Shown: one piece after another, positions 8,006 through 16,430 of the stretch
Layout: each line of letters begins with the position of its first letter
Numbering within the stretch: the stretch's first letter is position 1
From: an uncultured Blautia sp.
Lineage (GTDB): Bacteria > Bacillota > Clostridia > Lachnospirales > Lachnospiraceae
Length of the DNA stretch: 64,000 nt
Assembly (NCBI GenBank): GCA_900539145.1
Contig: UQAX01000005.1
Location: 26,050 to 90,049 of the forward strand
Direction: 5' to 3'
Notes under the pieces: model-generated
Databases searched by the model: none
What the model saw: the letters and a program-made list of their open reading frames with translations, nothing else
Told to the model about the DNA's origin: nothing
Translations under genes and position numbers: made by a program

Positions 8006-8886
8006 TTTCTGGGGTGTGCTTTCATATACACATCCCTGATTTTATTTACATTCATGTTCATATAAATTTGTGTTGTAGAGATATCTGAATGTCCCATCAT
8101 CTCCTGTACACTTTTTAAATCTGCACCATTCTGTACCAAATGTGCGGCAAAAGAATGGCGAAGTGTATGAGGCGTAATGTCCTGCTGTATACCGGCTGAC
8201 ACAGCATAGCCCTTCAAAATTTTCCAAAAGCCCTGTCTGCTCATAGATTTTCCTGAACAGTTTACAAATAACAGCTCACTGCTGTTTTCCCCTAAAAGTT
8301 CTGCTCTTGCCCATGCCATATAAACTTCTACCGCTGTTTTTGCGGTTGTTCCGAAAGGAATTACCCTCTCTCTTTCACTTTGACTGCATGTGAGATATCC
8401 TAATTTTAAATTCACATCTTTCAATGTAAGATGAATTAATTCACTTACCCTAATACCAGTCGCATACAAAAGCTCCAGCATTGCTCTGTCACGAACACCC
8501 TTTGCTGTATTTTCCTTAGGCTGACTCAAAAGCAAGTCTACCTCATTTACAGTTAATATTCCCGGAACCTTTTTTTCTATCTTTGGTGCTTTTAAACCTT
8601 CCGCAGGATTTTCTCTCCAGCACTCTCTCTGACATAAATACTGAAAAAAAGCTCTTATGGATGCAACGCTTCTGGATATGGAAGAAGCCGCAAAATTCTT
8701 TCTCTCCAAATACATGATGTAGGAATTCAGCAAAACAGCAGATACCTGATGCCATTCAAGAATTCCTTCCTGTTTCAAAAACTGTTCCAGCTTCTTTAAA
8801 TCTCTCTCATAAGATACTTCTGTATTTCTGGAAGTGCCTCTGGTATTATGTAAATGCTCAATAAACTCCTGTATTTCGCACTTCAT
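8002..8886 (-). CDS. xerD: Site-specific tyrosine recombinase XerD-like
   Basis: A 294-residue tyrosine recombinase of the length and layout of XerC/XerD, which resolve chromosome dimers at dif. An N-terminal SAM-like core-binding domain (about 1-90) precedes the catalytic domain. Catalytic residues are seen in ATGIRVSEL (arginine), HTLRHSFAAHL (HxxR), MGHSDISTTQIY (histidine and nucleophilic tyrosine). It has its own promoter at 8918-8947 and sits beside spoIIM, a common pairing in Clostridia. No att site or phage gene is near, so a housekeeping role is favoured. XerC cannot be excluded from one sequence. Confidence 0.88.
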   Translation of the reverse strand: MKCEIQEFIEHLHNTRGTSRNTEVSYERDLKKLEQFLKQEGILEWHQVSAVLLNSYIMYLERKNFAASSISRSVASIRAFFQYLCQRECWRENPAEGLKAPKIEKKVPGILTVNEVDLLLSQPKENTAKGVRDRAMLELLYATGIRVSELIHLTLKDVNLKLGYLTCSQSERERVIPFGTTAKTAVEVYMAWARAELLGENSSELLFVNCSGKSMSRQGFWKILKGYAVSAGIQQDITPHTLRHSFAAHLVQNGADLKSVQEMMGHSDISTTQIYMNMNVNKIRDVYMKAHPRK

Positions 8887-8917
8887 ATTTCATTCCCCTT
8901 CTTTTAGGCATAGTACG

Positions 8918-8947
8918 ATTATATATCAAATGCACTCCAAAAATCAA
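8918..8947 (-). promoter_or_regulatory. Sigma-A promoter for xerD
   Basis: Minus strand: -35 TTGATT, 18 bp, -10 TATAAT, about 32 bases before the xerD ATG. Confidence 0.65.
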
Positions 8948-8985
8948 ACCTTATTTTACAAAAACCTTTATTTTCTCAGTCCTTC

Positions 8986-9555
8986 TCATACCCAATGCTG
9001 AAAAATCCAAATCAGAATGTTTTGATTAACATAGCTTTCCAGCCAAATCCCCAATAAAACACAAATTCCTGCACCAACGCCAAAGAAAATATAAGCTTGA
9101 TAATCTGCCCTTTCCCTTCTCTTCTTGCCCATAGCCTTCCTGCTCATACGCATAACAATCCAGAACAACAAAAGCCAGCCCGGCAAATAAAAAAATATCT
9201 GCGGCAAAAAACAGACGCTCCCTGCCACAAGTCCTTTTACTCCGTACTCCAAAAGAAAAATTGTCATCAGGTTTCCCGCCAAAAAACCAAACCATAGAAG
9301 GCTGAGTACAACGGCAAAAATCCCAATATAAGTCAACCCCAGAAATATCATGGACAAAAAATAGATACCTCTTTGAAACAGCAGATGAGAAAACAACGCT
9401 TCTGCATCTATCCATTCTTTTGATGCAGCCGTACCATATACAGCCAAAATTCCGGAAGAATACCCTGTTTCCCGAAACAATAAATTTGCCCCTATAATTC
9501 CAAGTATAAATCCTGACAAATACCAACAAAGAAGAAGCCTGACATTCCTTTTCAT
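8986..9555 (-). CDS. spoIIM: Stage II sporulation protein M
   Basis: A 189-residue membrane protein with about five hydrophobic segments, matching SpoIIM (DUF95). SpoIIM works with SpoIID and SpoIIP in septal peptidoglycan degradation and forespore engulfment, and acts in the mother-cell membrane. The central FAVVLSLLWFGFLAGNLM segment and the block with VCFLPQIFFYLPGW are typical. A long basic loop (RMSRKAMGKKRRERADY) lies before the last membrane segment. It stands between xerD and rny. Regulation by sigma-E is expected from the family, but I could not find a convincing sigma-E promoter in the short upstream gap. Confidence 0.87.
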   Translation of the reverse strand: MKRNVRLLLCWYLSGFILGIIGANLLFRETGYSSGILAVYGTAASKEWIDAEALFSHLLFQRGIYFLSMIFLGLTYIGIFAVVLSLLWFGFLAGNLMTIFLLEYGVKGLVAGSVCFLPQIFFYLPGWLLLFWIVMRMSRKAMGKKRRERADYQAYIFFGVGAGICVLLGIWLESYVNQNILIWIFQHWV

Positions 9556-9588
9556 ACTTTCACCCTGTACATCTTATGCCTAATACAG

Positions 9589-9625
9589 AAAAAAAAGACC
9601 CTTATTTTAAAAATAAGAGTCTTTA
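9589..9625 (-). terminator. Intrinsic terminator of rny
   Basis: Minus strand: AAAGACTCTTATTTT pairs with AAAATAAGGGTCTTT (G-U tolerated) and an 8-base T-run follows. Confidence 0.85.
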
Positions 9626-9647
9626 TCGTTCTGAAAAGTCAACGGTA

Positions 9648-11207
9648 TTACTTTGCGTAATCAATTACACGTGATTCACGAATTATGTTTACTTTAATCT
9701 GTCCCGGATATTCCAGCTCAGCCTCAATCTGCTTTGAAATATCTCTTCCCAGAAGCACCATATCGGCATCTGTTACATGCTCCGGAACTACCATAACACG
9801 AATTTCTCGTCCTGCCTGAATAGCAAAAGACTTATCTACTCCCTTAAAGGAATTTGCAATATCTTCTAACTGTTTTAATCTGTTGGTATATGTTTCTAAT
9901 GTTTCACGTCTTGCACCCGGTCTCGCTGCGGAAATTGCATCAGCAGCCTGTACAATACATGCGACTAATGAAGTAGGCTCTACATCACCGTGATGTGACT
10001 CTACTGCATTGATAACAATTTGTGATTCTTTATATTTCTTACATAAATCTGCACCAATCTGAATATGAGAACCCTCTACCTCATGGTCGATGGATTTACC
10101 TATATCATGGAGCAGACCTGCTCTTTTCGCCATTCGTATATCCGTTCCTACTTCACCTGCGAGTAATCCTGCAAGCTGTGCTACTTCGATAGAATGCTTT
10201 AATGCGTTCTGTCCATAGCTTGAACGGAATTTCATACGGCCCAGAAGACGGATGAGCTCCGGATGAATACCGTGAACACCTACCTCCAATGCTGCGGCTT
10301 CTCCTTCTTCCCGCATCATTGTTTCAACTTCTCTTTGAGCCTTTTCAACCATTTCTTCAATTCTAGCTGGATGAATACGTCCGTCTACAATCAGCTTTTC
10401 AAGCGCAATCCTTGCAATTTCCCTACGAATAGGATCAAAGCCGGATAATACTACTGCTTCCGGAGTATCATCAATAATCAAATCCACACCTGTCAGTGTT
10501 TCCAGAGTACGAATATTACGTCCTTCACGTCCGATAATTCGACCCTTCATTTCATCACTCGGCAGCTGTACTACCGAAATCGTAGCTTCTGCCACATGGT
10601 CCGCTGCACATTTCTGAATAGCTGTCACCACATATTCTTTTGCCTTTTTATCAGCTTCTTCTTTTGCCTTGCTTTCTAATTCTTTATAAAGCTTGGCTGT
10701 GTCAATTTTTACTTCATCTTCAACAGTTTTCAACAGATAATCTTTTGCCTGTTCGGAGGTCAGACCTGAAATTCGCTCCAGTTCCTGCACTCGCTGTCCT
10801 TGTAATTCGTCAACTTTCTTTTCCTTTTTCTTTAATTCTGCTTCCTTCGCTGTGTATTCAGCTTCTCTTTTTTCTAAAGCATCTGCTTTTTTATCAAGAG
10901 CTTCTTCTTTTGATAAAACACGTTTTTCATACTTCTGAAGTTCGCTTCTTCTCTCTTTTGTCTCTTTTTCCAATTCATTCTTGGTACGGAGATTTTCTTC
11001 TTTTGCTTCCAAGAGAGCTTCTCGCTTTTTTGTTTCAGCAGTCTTTAATGCTTCATCTATAATGCTTCTCGCTTTGACCTCTGCGGTTCCAATGGTTTCT
11101 GCATCTTTTTCTGCTTTTTTCTTAACAGTAATATTTGCGGTAACCGGAACTGCAATCAGCGCAGTAAGAATCACAGCAATAATTGCAATTATTACATAGA
11201 TTGCCAC
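9648..11207 (-). CDS. rny: Ribonuclease Y
   Basis: A 519-residue membrane-anchored endoribonuclease that initiates mRNA decay in Firmicutes. Layout: an N-terminal membrane helix (about 3-25), a long charged coiled coil (about 30-180), a KH domain around the GRIIGREGRNIRTLE motif, and an HD domain with LLHDIGKSIDHEVEGSH. The start is GTG at 11207, preceded by AGGAGG; no ATG fits better. A promoter at 11255-11283 and a terminator at 9589-9625 make it a single-gene unit downstream of recA-recX. Confidence 0.96.
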   Translation of the reverse strand: MAIYVIIAIIAVILTALIAVPVTANITVKKKAEKDAETIGTAEVKARSIIDEALKTAETKKREALLEAKEENLRTKNELEKETKERRSELQKYEKRVLSKEEALDKKADALEKREAEYTAKEAELKKKEKKVDELQGQRVQELERISGLTSEQAKDYLLKTVEDEVKIDTAKLYKELESKAKEEADKKAKEYVVTAIQKCAADHVAEATISVVQLPSDEMKGRIIGREGRNIRTLETLTGVDLIIDDTPEAVVLSGFDPIRREIARIALEKLIVDGRIHPARIEEMVEKAQREVETMMREEGEAAALEVGVHGIHPELIRLLGRMKFRSSYGQNALKHSIEVAQLAGLLAGEVGTDIRMAKRAGLLHDIGKSIDHEVEGSHIQIGADLCKKYKESQIVINAVESHHGDVEPTSLVACIVQAADAISAARPGARRETLETYTNRLKQLEDIANSFKGVDKSFAIQAGREIRVMVVPEHVTDADMVLLGRDISKQIEAELEYPGQIKVNIIRESRVIDYAK

Positions 11208-11254
11208 AGGAGCACCTCCTTATTTAATTTTCATTGTACGAATACAACAGTATA

Positions 11255-11283
11255 ATTTTATACTGAATTCTTTAAAAAGTCAA
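11255..11283 (-). promoter_or_regulatory. Sigma-A promoter for rny
   Basis: Minus strand: -35 TTGACT, 17 bp, -10 TAAAAT, about 45 bases before the GTG start. Confidence 0.7.
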
Positions 11284-11336
11284 CATAAAAGCGGAAACTA
11301 ACCTGACCTAATCTGTATAATCTATACAAAATCCTT

Positions 11337-11945
11337 TTACTCTGAAATCTCACGAAAAACCGATAAAATATCAGGAGAAGAAAAACCTCTCCTCAACAAA
11401 AAACCATATAATTTTCTCTTTTCTTTTTCATCCATCTGTGTCGGATTGGAACATTTCTTTTCTATCAAGCTGCGAATGGTTTCTTTTGTGTCTGTTTCAT
11501 CTTCTGTTTCTTCAAAAACTTCAGCTATTACCTCTGAGGAAACTCCTTTCCGCATCAACTCCATTTTTATTCTGGCTTTGCCTTTTTTATTTTTTTGACT
11601 CTCTATATACATTGCAACATATCGTTTGTCATCGATATAATGGAAAGACGTTACATACTCCAGCGCCCTTTCAACTGCCACGGGAGGATATCCGCTTTCC
11701 TGCAATTTCCTTTCCAGCTCCCAGCGGGTTCTGTCCATTTTCTGCAATAAATACATAGCTCTCAGCTTTGCCCTTTTTGTCAGAACTTCATCTACAAGCT
11801 CTGTATAAACGCTCTGTTCAATTTCCCTGTTCTTTTCAAGATGATAGCGAAACAGCTCGCCTTTATACACTACAAAGGCGGGCTGTCCGTCTATTTCAAT
11901 CTGAAATTTTTGTTTTGTCACAGGCTTAATATCCGTAACAAGCAT
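11337..11945 (-). CDS. recX: Regulatory protein RecX
   Basis: A 202-residue protein built from three-helix RecX repeats, the family that binds RecA filaments and limits their activity. Typical elements are RAMYLLQKMDRTRWELERKL (shown only in part by family recognition), the FHYIDDKRYVAMYI segment, and a C-terminal YGFLLRRGFSSPDI motif. It starts 12 bases after the recA stop, so the two genes share the SOS-controlled recA promoter. There is no separate promoter between them. Confidence 0.88.
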   Translation of the reverse strand: MLVTDIKPVTKQKFQIEIDGQPAFVVYKGELFRYHLEKNREIEQSVYTELVDEVLTKRAKLRAMYLLQKMDRTRWELERKLQESGYPPVAVERALEYVTSFHYIDDKRYVAMYIESQKNKKGKARIKMELMRKGVSSEVIAEVFEETEDETDTKETIRSLIEKKCSNPTQMDEKEKRKLYGFLLRRGFSSPDILSVFREISE

Positions 11946-11957
11946 CTGTTTTTCCTC

Positions 11958-13034
11958 TTAAATTTCTTCTGTTTCTTCGTTTCCTGTACTTTCTCCGGCA
12001 GGTGTTGGCTGTTCTGCACCGTTCTCATCCGGTAAAAGTCCGTAATGTACTCTTACCTTCTGCTCGATTTCTTCTGCAATTTCCGGACTTTCTTTCAGAT
12101 ATTTCTTTGCATTTTCTCTTCCCTGTCCGATTTTTCCATCGTTGTAGGCATACCACGCACCGCTTTTATTCACAATACCAATATTTGCTGCCAAGTCCAG
12201 AATATCTCCTTCTTTGGAAATCCCCTCGCCAAACATAATATCAAACTCTGCCTCTTTAAACGGAGGTGCAATTTTATTCTTCACTACTTTAATTCGAGTT
12301 CTGTTTCCGACCATTTCTCCGCCCTGTTTTAAGGTTTCAATTCTGCGGACATCCATACGGATAGAAGAATAGAATTTCAAGGCACGTCCGCCTGTGGTAA
12401 CCTCTGGATTTCCGAACATAACTCCTACTTTTTCACGAAGCTGATTGATAAAAATAACAATACAATTCGATTTACTGATATGCGCCGTTAATTTTCTCAG
12501 CGCCTGAGACATCAAACGTGCCTGAAGACCTACATGGGAGTCTCCCATATCTCCTTCAATCTCTGCCTTCGGTACTAATGCCGCAACAGAGTCCACAATA
12601 ATAATATCCACAGCGCCGGAACGCACCATTGTTTCTGTAATTTCCAGCGCCTGCTCTCCGTTATCCGGCTGAGAAATATAAAGATTATCAATATCAACAC
12701 CGATATTTTTTGCATATGCCGGATCTAACGCATGCTCCGCATCAATAAAGCCTGCAATTCCGCCTCTTTTCTGTACTTCTGCCACCATATGTAAAGCAAC
12801 CGTAGTCTTACCACTGGACTCCGGTCCGTAAACCTCAATAATTCTTCCTTTTGGAACACCGCCTAAGCCTAAAGCAATGTCTAAGCTCAGAGCTCCGGTA
12901 GGTACGGTTTCCACGTTCATATTTGCAGTGGAGTCTCCTAATTTCATAATGGAGCCTTTTCCAAACTGCTTTTCAATCTGTGCCAAAGCACCGTCTAATG
13001 CTTTTAATTTATCTTCTTTCACCATCTGTGCCAT
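11958..13034 (-). CDS. recA: Recombinase RecA
   Basis: A 358-residue RecA, the strand-exchange ATPase that also triggers LexA self-cleavage. Walker A is GPESSGKTT near residue 68, followed by the VDSVAALVPKAEIEGD block and the L2-region motif FINQLREKVGVMFGNPE. The last 25 residues are acidic and Glu/Pro-rich, as usual. The ATG at 13034 follows AAGGAG by 8 bases; the in-frame ATG at 13055 would lie upstream of this site. An SOS box at 13069-13082 and a strong promoter at 13095-13123 control it together with recX. Confidence 0.98.
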   Translation of the reverse strand: MAQMVKEDKLKALDGALAQIEKQFGKGSIMKLGDSTANMNVETVPTGALSLDIALGLGGVPKGRIIEVYGPESSGKTTVALHMVAEVQKRGGIAGFIDAEHALDPAYAKNIGVDIDNLYISQPDNGEQALEITETMVRSGAVDIIIVDSVAALVPKAEIEGDMGDSHVGLQARLMSQALRKLTAHISKSNCIVIFINQLREKVGVMFGNPEVTTGGRALKFYSSIRMDVRRIETLKQGGEMVGNRTRIKVVKNKIAPPFKEAEFDIMFGEGISKEGDILDLAANIGIVNKSGAWYAYNDGKIGQGRENAKKYLKESPEIAEEIEQKVRVHYGLLPDENGAEQPTPAGESTGNEETEEI

Positions 13035-13068
13035 ATTTTTTCTCCTTTTAATCACACTTTCGCAAGCA

Positions 13069-13082
13069 CGAACTTATGTTCG
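13069..13082. promoter_or_regulatory. LexA/DinR SOS box of recA
   Basis: CGAACTTATGTTCG matches the Gram-positive LexA operator CGAAC-N4-GTTCG exactly. It sits just downstream of the recA -10 and about 35 bases before the start codon, where bound LexA would block initiation. Confidence 0.92.
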
Positions 13083-13094
13083 TTTCTATGTTTC

Positions 13095-13123
13095 ATAATA
13101 GTATACTTTTTTCTTCTTGTCAA
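13095..13123 (-). promoter_or_regulatory. Sigma-A promoter of recA-recX
   Basis: Minus strand: -35 TTGACA, 17 bp, -10 TATTAT, directly upstream of the SOS box. Confidence 0.85.
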
Positions 13124-13325
13124 CTATTTTTCTTATCCTTCGGGAAGTCCTTCCACTCTTCTTTTGTTTTCTTTGAAATATACAGAGAATACTGCTGTTA
13201 TGAAAAACTGATGCTGTCTTCATCCGACAGAAAGATATGTATTACTTTTTCAGTATGCACGTTTTCCTCTTTTCTGTCAAGCTGATTTCTCAATTTTTCC
13301 ATGTCCTGAAATAAAATATCATAGG
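13124..13325. other. Intergenic stretch between the recA promoter and the coat-gene terminator
   Basis: About 200 bases with no convincing gene. The minus strand has a short open frame of about 34 codons from an ATG, ending around 13199, with no ribosome binding site. No promoter, repeat or RNA fold stood out. Confidence 0.5.
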
Positions 13326-13361
13326 AAAAAGGAGATGTCACAAAAGCAACATCTCCTTTTT
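13326..13361 (-). terminator. Intrinsic terminator after the CotF-like gene
   Basis: A perfect 13-bp stem, AAAAAGGAGATGT with ACATCTCCTTTTT, and a 10-base loop. The T-run lies within the right arm, and the symmetric A/T tracts allow it to work in both directions. Confidence 0.85.
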
Positions 13362-13366
13362 CCTCA

Positions 13367-13624
13367 TTATCTCATAGTCGGCTGTGTGAGAACAGAACGT
13401 ACATGAGCAACCTCTTCAGGCTTTGCACAGGCTGCCGGAACATAATAACTTTTTGCTCTAGCAATCTGATAAATCTCTTCCTGTGACATTTCACACTGAT
13501 TTCTCATCTGCTTTAAAGTCTGTTTTAACTGCTGATTTTCTGTCTGTGTAATCATTTCTCCGTAACGTACCAATTCACCGTTAATTCCTGCAAGCGTATC
13601 TGCTACCATTGTCTTTTCTGTCAT
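13367..13624 (-). CDS. CotF-domain spore coat-like protein
   Basis: An 85-residue protein with a helical Gln/Glu-rich middle and the C-terminal pattern IARAKSYYVPAACAKPEEV, which resembles the CotF spore coat family end (helix, then GwY.paA). It begins 11 bases after the neighbouring small gene, so the pair is co-transcribed, and it ends at a strong terminator. CotF-type proteins are mother-cell products placed in the spore coat. The call is by family resemblance; direct coat localisation is not shown. Confidence 0.65.
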   Translation of the reverse strand: MTEKTMVADTLAGINGELVRYGEMITQTENQQLKQTLKQMRNQCEMSQEEIYQIARAKSYYVPAACAKPEEVAHVRSVLTQPTMR

Positions 13625-13635
13625 TTCTACCCCTC

Positions 13636-13827
13636 CTACTGTAAAAACTGCATTAACTGCTGCTTACTTTCCATTGCAGACTGCGCAGACTTCTGGAAGA
13701 ACTGCTTAATCTGCGGATCCTGTGACTCCTGTGCATAATCCTGCATTTTACAGTGAGTGGTTTCAAATCCGCCAATCAAATGGCGCAAATTCTGTAAATC
13801 AAGTACTGAAATCTCTGTCATGATCAT
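13636..13827 (-). CDS. Small coat-associated-like protein, partner of the CotF-like gene
   Basis: A 63-residue helical protein rich in Gln and Ser (LIGGFETTHCKMQDYAQ, SAMESKQQLMQFLQ). Its pattern looks like the N-terminal helical hairpin of CotF/ferritin-like coat proteins. The preferred start is the ATG near 13821 or the ATG at 13827, both just after a GGAGG sequence. It precedes the CotF-like gene by 11 bases. Two short proteins in tandem, each covering part of a CotF-like helical bundle, may form a heteromer. Function unproven. Confidence 0.55.
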   Translation of the reverse strand: MIMTEISVLDLQNLRHLIGGFETTHCKMQDYAQESQDPQIKQFFQKSAQSAMESKQQLMQFLQ

Positions 13828-13905
13828 TTCCTCCTGTTTTCTTGTTCTACCTTCTTAGTATGTCAGGATTTTTGATTTCTATGACAGGATACTTTTACCT
13901 GATTT

Positions 13906-15351
13906 TTATTTACTAATCAGCCAATCATACATTTCTTCGTACTGTTTTGCAGAGTTCGCCCATGAGAAATCTCTTGCCATGGCTCTGTCAACCAGCTTGT
14001 TCCATTCTCGTTTTTTATCATAATAGATATGCTCTGCGTAACGGATAATCCCCAGCATTTCATGTGCATTGTAATTTGTAAAGCTAAAGCCTGTACCTGT
14101 GTTTTCAAACTCGTTATATGGCTCTACCGTATCCTTTAATCCGCCTGTTTCACGGACAATCGGCAATGTACCGTAACGAAGGCTCATAAGCTGACTTAAA
14201 CCGCATGGCTCAAATAAAGACGGCATTAAAAACGCATCGCTGGCCGCATAAATTCTATGGGACAGTCCGTTATCGTAGAAAATATTTGCAGATACTTTGC
14301 CCTGATATTTCCATGCAAAATGGCGGAACATATTTTCATATCTTTCTTCACCTGTACCCAGAACAACCAGCTGAATGCTGTCCTGACACAGCTCGTCCAT
14401 TACATAGTTTACTAAATCAAAGCCCTTCTGGTCTGTCAATCGTGACACAACGCCAATCATCATTGCTTTTGGATTTTCCTCCAGACCAAGCTCTTTTTGC
14501 AATGCAAGTTTATTTTTCACTTTTTCTTTTCTGAAATTCTTTGCATTGTAATTCTTTGCGATAAACTTATCTGTCTGAGGATTGTACTCATCATAATCAA
14601 TTCCGTTTACAATACCTCTTAAATCATTGGAACGTGCCTGCATCAGACCTTCCAAATGCTCTCCGTAAAATTCTGTCTTAATTTCTTCGGCATAAGTATT
14701 ACTTACTGTTGTAATCGCATCCGCATACACAAGACCGCCCTTTAATAGATTGGCATCCTTAAACGCTTCCATCTTATCCGGCGTAAAGAAATGCGCCGGA
14801 AGACCTGTAATCTGTCTGACTGTCTTAATATCCCATGTTCCTTGGAACTTCAGGTTATGTATGGTCATGACAGTCTTAATGCCTCTGTAAAATTCTCCCT
14901 GCTGAAAACTGTCATTTAAGTATACAGGCACTAAACCTGTCTGCCAGTCATGGCAATGAATGAGGTCAGGACGAAATCCGATTACAGGAAGAATAGACAA
15001 TGCTGCTTTTGAGAAGAAAGCAAACTTCTCAATGTCAAAACGAATTTCTCCGTAAGGCTGATATCCTGAAAAATAATACTCATTATCGATAAAATAGAAT
15101 TGAATTCCTTCGTATTCCATCTGCATGATACCTACGTATTCCCGTCTGTATCCGATATCCATATAAAAATGTGTCACATACTGCAACTGATTTTTATATT
15201 CTTCCTTCATACATAAATATTTTGGAATAACCACCCGTACATCATACTCTTTTTTATCAAAACATTTCGGCAGCGCACCAACTACGTCAGCCAAACCTCC
15301 CGTTTTTATAAATGGCACCGCCTCGGATGCAACAAACAAAATTTTTTTCAC
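13906..15351 (-). CDS. glgA: Glycogen synthase (ADP-glucose type)
   Basis: A 481-residue GT5 glycosyltransferase that extends alpha-1,4-glucan chains from ADP-glucose. The N-terminal KTGGLADVVGALP motif binds the sugar nucleotide. VVSRLTDQKGFDLV and PSLFEPCGLSQLMSLRYGT, the GT-B C-terminal signatures, are present. The start is GTG at 15351 with AAGGAGGG upstream. No other glg genes are in the window, so it is an isolated gene between spo0A and the coat genes. An operator-like palindrome (ACTATATAGT) lies in the short upstream gap. Confidence 0.94.
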   Translation of the reverse strand: MKKILFVASEAVPFIKTGGLADVVGALPKCFDKKEYDVRVVIPKYLCMKEEYKNQLQYVTHFYMDIGYRREYVGIMQMEYEGIQFYFIDNEYYFSGYQPYGEIRFDIEKFAFFSKAALSILPVIGFRPDLIHCHDWQTGLVPVYLNDSFQQGEFYRGIKTVMTIHNLKFQGTWDIKTVRQITGLPAHFFTPDKMEAFKDANLLKGGLVYADAITTVSNTYAEEIKTEFYGEHLEGLMQARSNDLRGIVNGIDYDEYNPQTDKFIAKNYNAKNFRKEKVKNKLALQKELGLEENPKAMMIGVVSRLTDQKGFDLVNYVMDELCQDSIQLVVLGTGEERYENMFRHFAWKYQGKVSANIFYDNGLSHRIYAASDAFLMPSLFEPCGLSQLMSLRYGTLPIVRETGGLKDTVEPYNEFENTGTGFSFTNYNAHEMLGIIRYAEHIYYDKKREWNKLVDRAMARDFSWANSAKQYEEMYDWLISK

Positions 15352-15438
15352 TAAAACACCCTCCTTGTCAGATACTATATAGTGATATTATACTCCTTTT
15401 TTCCTGCAAAGAAAAGTCGTTTTATTGTAGTAAATTCT

Positions 15439-16233
15439 TTATTTTTTGTATTCTAATCGTATTTTATCCGCAATAAGGGCAATAAACTCGGAATTGGTCG
15501 GTTTGCCCTTTCCTGTACTGACCGTATATCCGAATAATTCGTCAATAGTATCCATTTTTCCTCTGCTCCAAGCTACTTCTATGGCATGACGAATGGCACG
15601 TTCTACTCTGCTTGGCGTTGTCTGATGTTTCTTGGCAATGGTTGGATACAGTATTTTCGTAATGGAATTTAGCATTTCCATGTCGTTTACTGACAGGATA
15701 ATGGCATCTCTTAAATACTGATATCCCTTAATATGCGCCGGTACTCCGATTTCATGAATGATATCGGTTACATCTGCTTCTAAATTTCTCTCATAATAAC
15801 TGCCTGTATTTTCATAGGCATCTATCTTTCTGATATCTCGTTTTCTTCCGTCTCTTAAATTACGCATACGCTTAATTCTGGATAACAGCATATCGTTATC
15901 AAACGGCTTTAAAACATAATAATTCGCACCTAATTGAAAAGCATCTTCCGTAATCTGTTCCTGCCCTACTGCAGAAACGACAATAAAGGCTGGCTGTTTC
16001 TTTAAATCACTGTCTTTTCCTACTCGCTCCATAACGGTGAGTCCGTCTACTTTTGGCATAATAATGTCTAAAAGCACAACATCCGGTTCTTTTTCTTTAA
16101 TAATATCGTATATTTCCGCACCATTGTTTGCATGTCCTACCAGTTCCAGCTCTTTATCCTCGTTAATCAAATTCCCCAATAAGTCCAACATTTTCTCGTT
16201 ATCGTCTGCAATAGCGACATTTAACTTCTCCAT
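15439..16233 (-). CDS. spo0A: Sporulation master regulator Spo0A
   Basis: A 264-residue response regulator that starts sporulation. The receiver domain carries ADDNEK and the phosphorylated aspartate at residue 56 in DVVLLDIIMPKVDG; threonine/serine is replaced by SAVGQE further on, and the FVVSA and LKPFD elements are present. The C-terminal DNA-binding domain contains HQTTPSRVERAIRHAIEVAW, the recognition-helix region. The ATG at 16233 with GGAGG 7 bases upstream is preferred over a TTG one codon earlier. It follows spoIVB as in nearly all endospore formers and has its own sigma-A promoter plus an upstream 0A box. Confidence 0.97.
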   Translation of the reverse strand: MEKLNVAIADDNEKMLDLLGNLINEDKELELVGHANNGAEIYDIIKEKEPDVVLLDIIMPKVDGLTVMERVGKDSDLKKQPAFIVVSAVGQEQITEDAFQLGANYYVLKPFDNDMLLSRIKRMRNLRDGRKRDIRKIDAYENTGSYYERNLEADVTDIIHEIGVPAHIKGYQYLRDAIILSVNDMEMLNSITKILYPTIAKKHQTTPSRVERAIRHAIEVAWSRGKMDTIDELFGYTVSTGKGKPTNSEFIALIADKIRLEYKK

Positions 16234-16276
16234 CAATCTTCCTCCATCAATTTTGTTACAGCAACTTCTTCAGAAT

Positions 16277-16303
16277 TTGACGGGCGCCCTTTTCAATCGT
16301 CAA
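16277..16303. other. Inverted repeat in the spo0A leader
   Basis: TTGACG (16277-16282) and CGTCAA (16298-16303) flank a segment with the GGGCGCCC palindrome. It would fold in the untranslated leader about 45-70 bases before the start codon. A role in translation or attenuation is only a possibility. Confidence 0.35.
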
Positions 16304-16321
16304 TAACTGAAGACTCTTAGT

Positions 16322-16350
16322 ATTATATTCTTTGTTGTTTTCATAATCAA
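16322..16350 (-). promoter_or_regulatory. Sigma-A promoter for spo0A
   Basis: Minus strand: -35 TTGATT, 17 bp, -10 TATAAT. I found no good sigma-H promoter in the same gap, although an AGGATTT -35-like string is present with wrong spacing. Confidence 0.7.
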
Positions 16351-16399
16351 GCTAAATCCTTCTACAATTTACTTTTGTTTGTGATTATTTTCATGCAAT

Positions 16400-16406
16400 T
16401 TCGACA
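16400..16406 (-). promoter_or_regulatory. Spo0A box (TGTCGAA)
   Basis: TTCGACA on plus is TGTCGAA on minus, an exact 0A box core, about 50 bases upstream of the spo0A -35. It suggests autoregulation of spo0A. A 7-mer can occur by chance, but its place between spoIVB and spo0A is as known for this locus. Confidence 0.6.
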
Positions 16407-16430
16407 TATTTGCAACTTTTCTATGAATTT

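Noticed and set aside
8002..8886. Phage or integrative-element integrase
   Set aside because: Length, motif layout and the spoIIM neighbour fit housekeeping XerD; no att sites or phage genes were seen.
13199..13300. A 34-codon frame between recA and the CotF-like gene
   Set aside because: No ribosome binding site and no recognisable motif; it arises in the region after a terminator.
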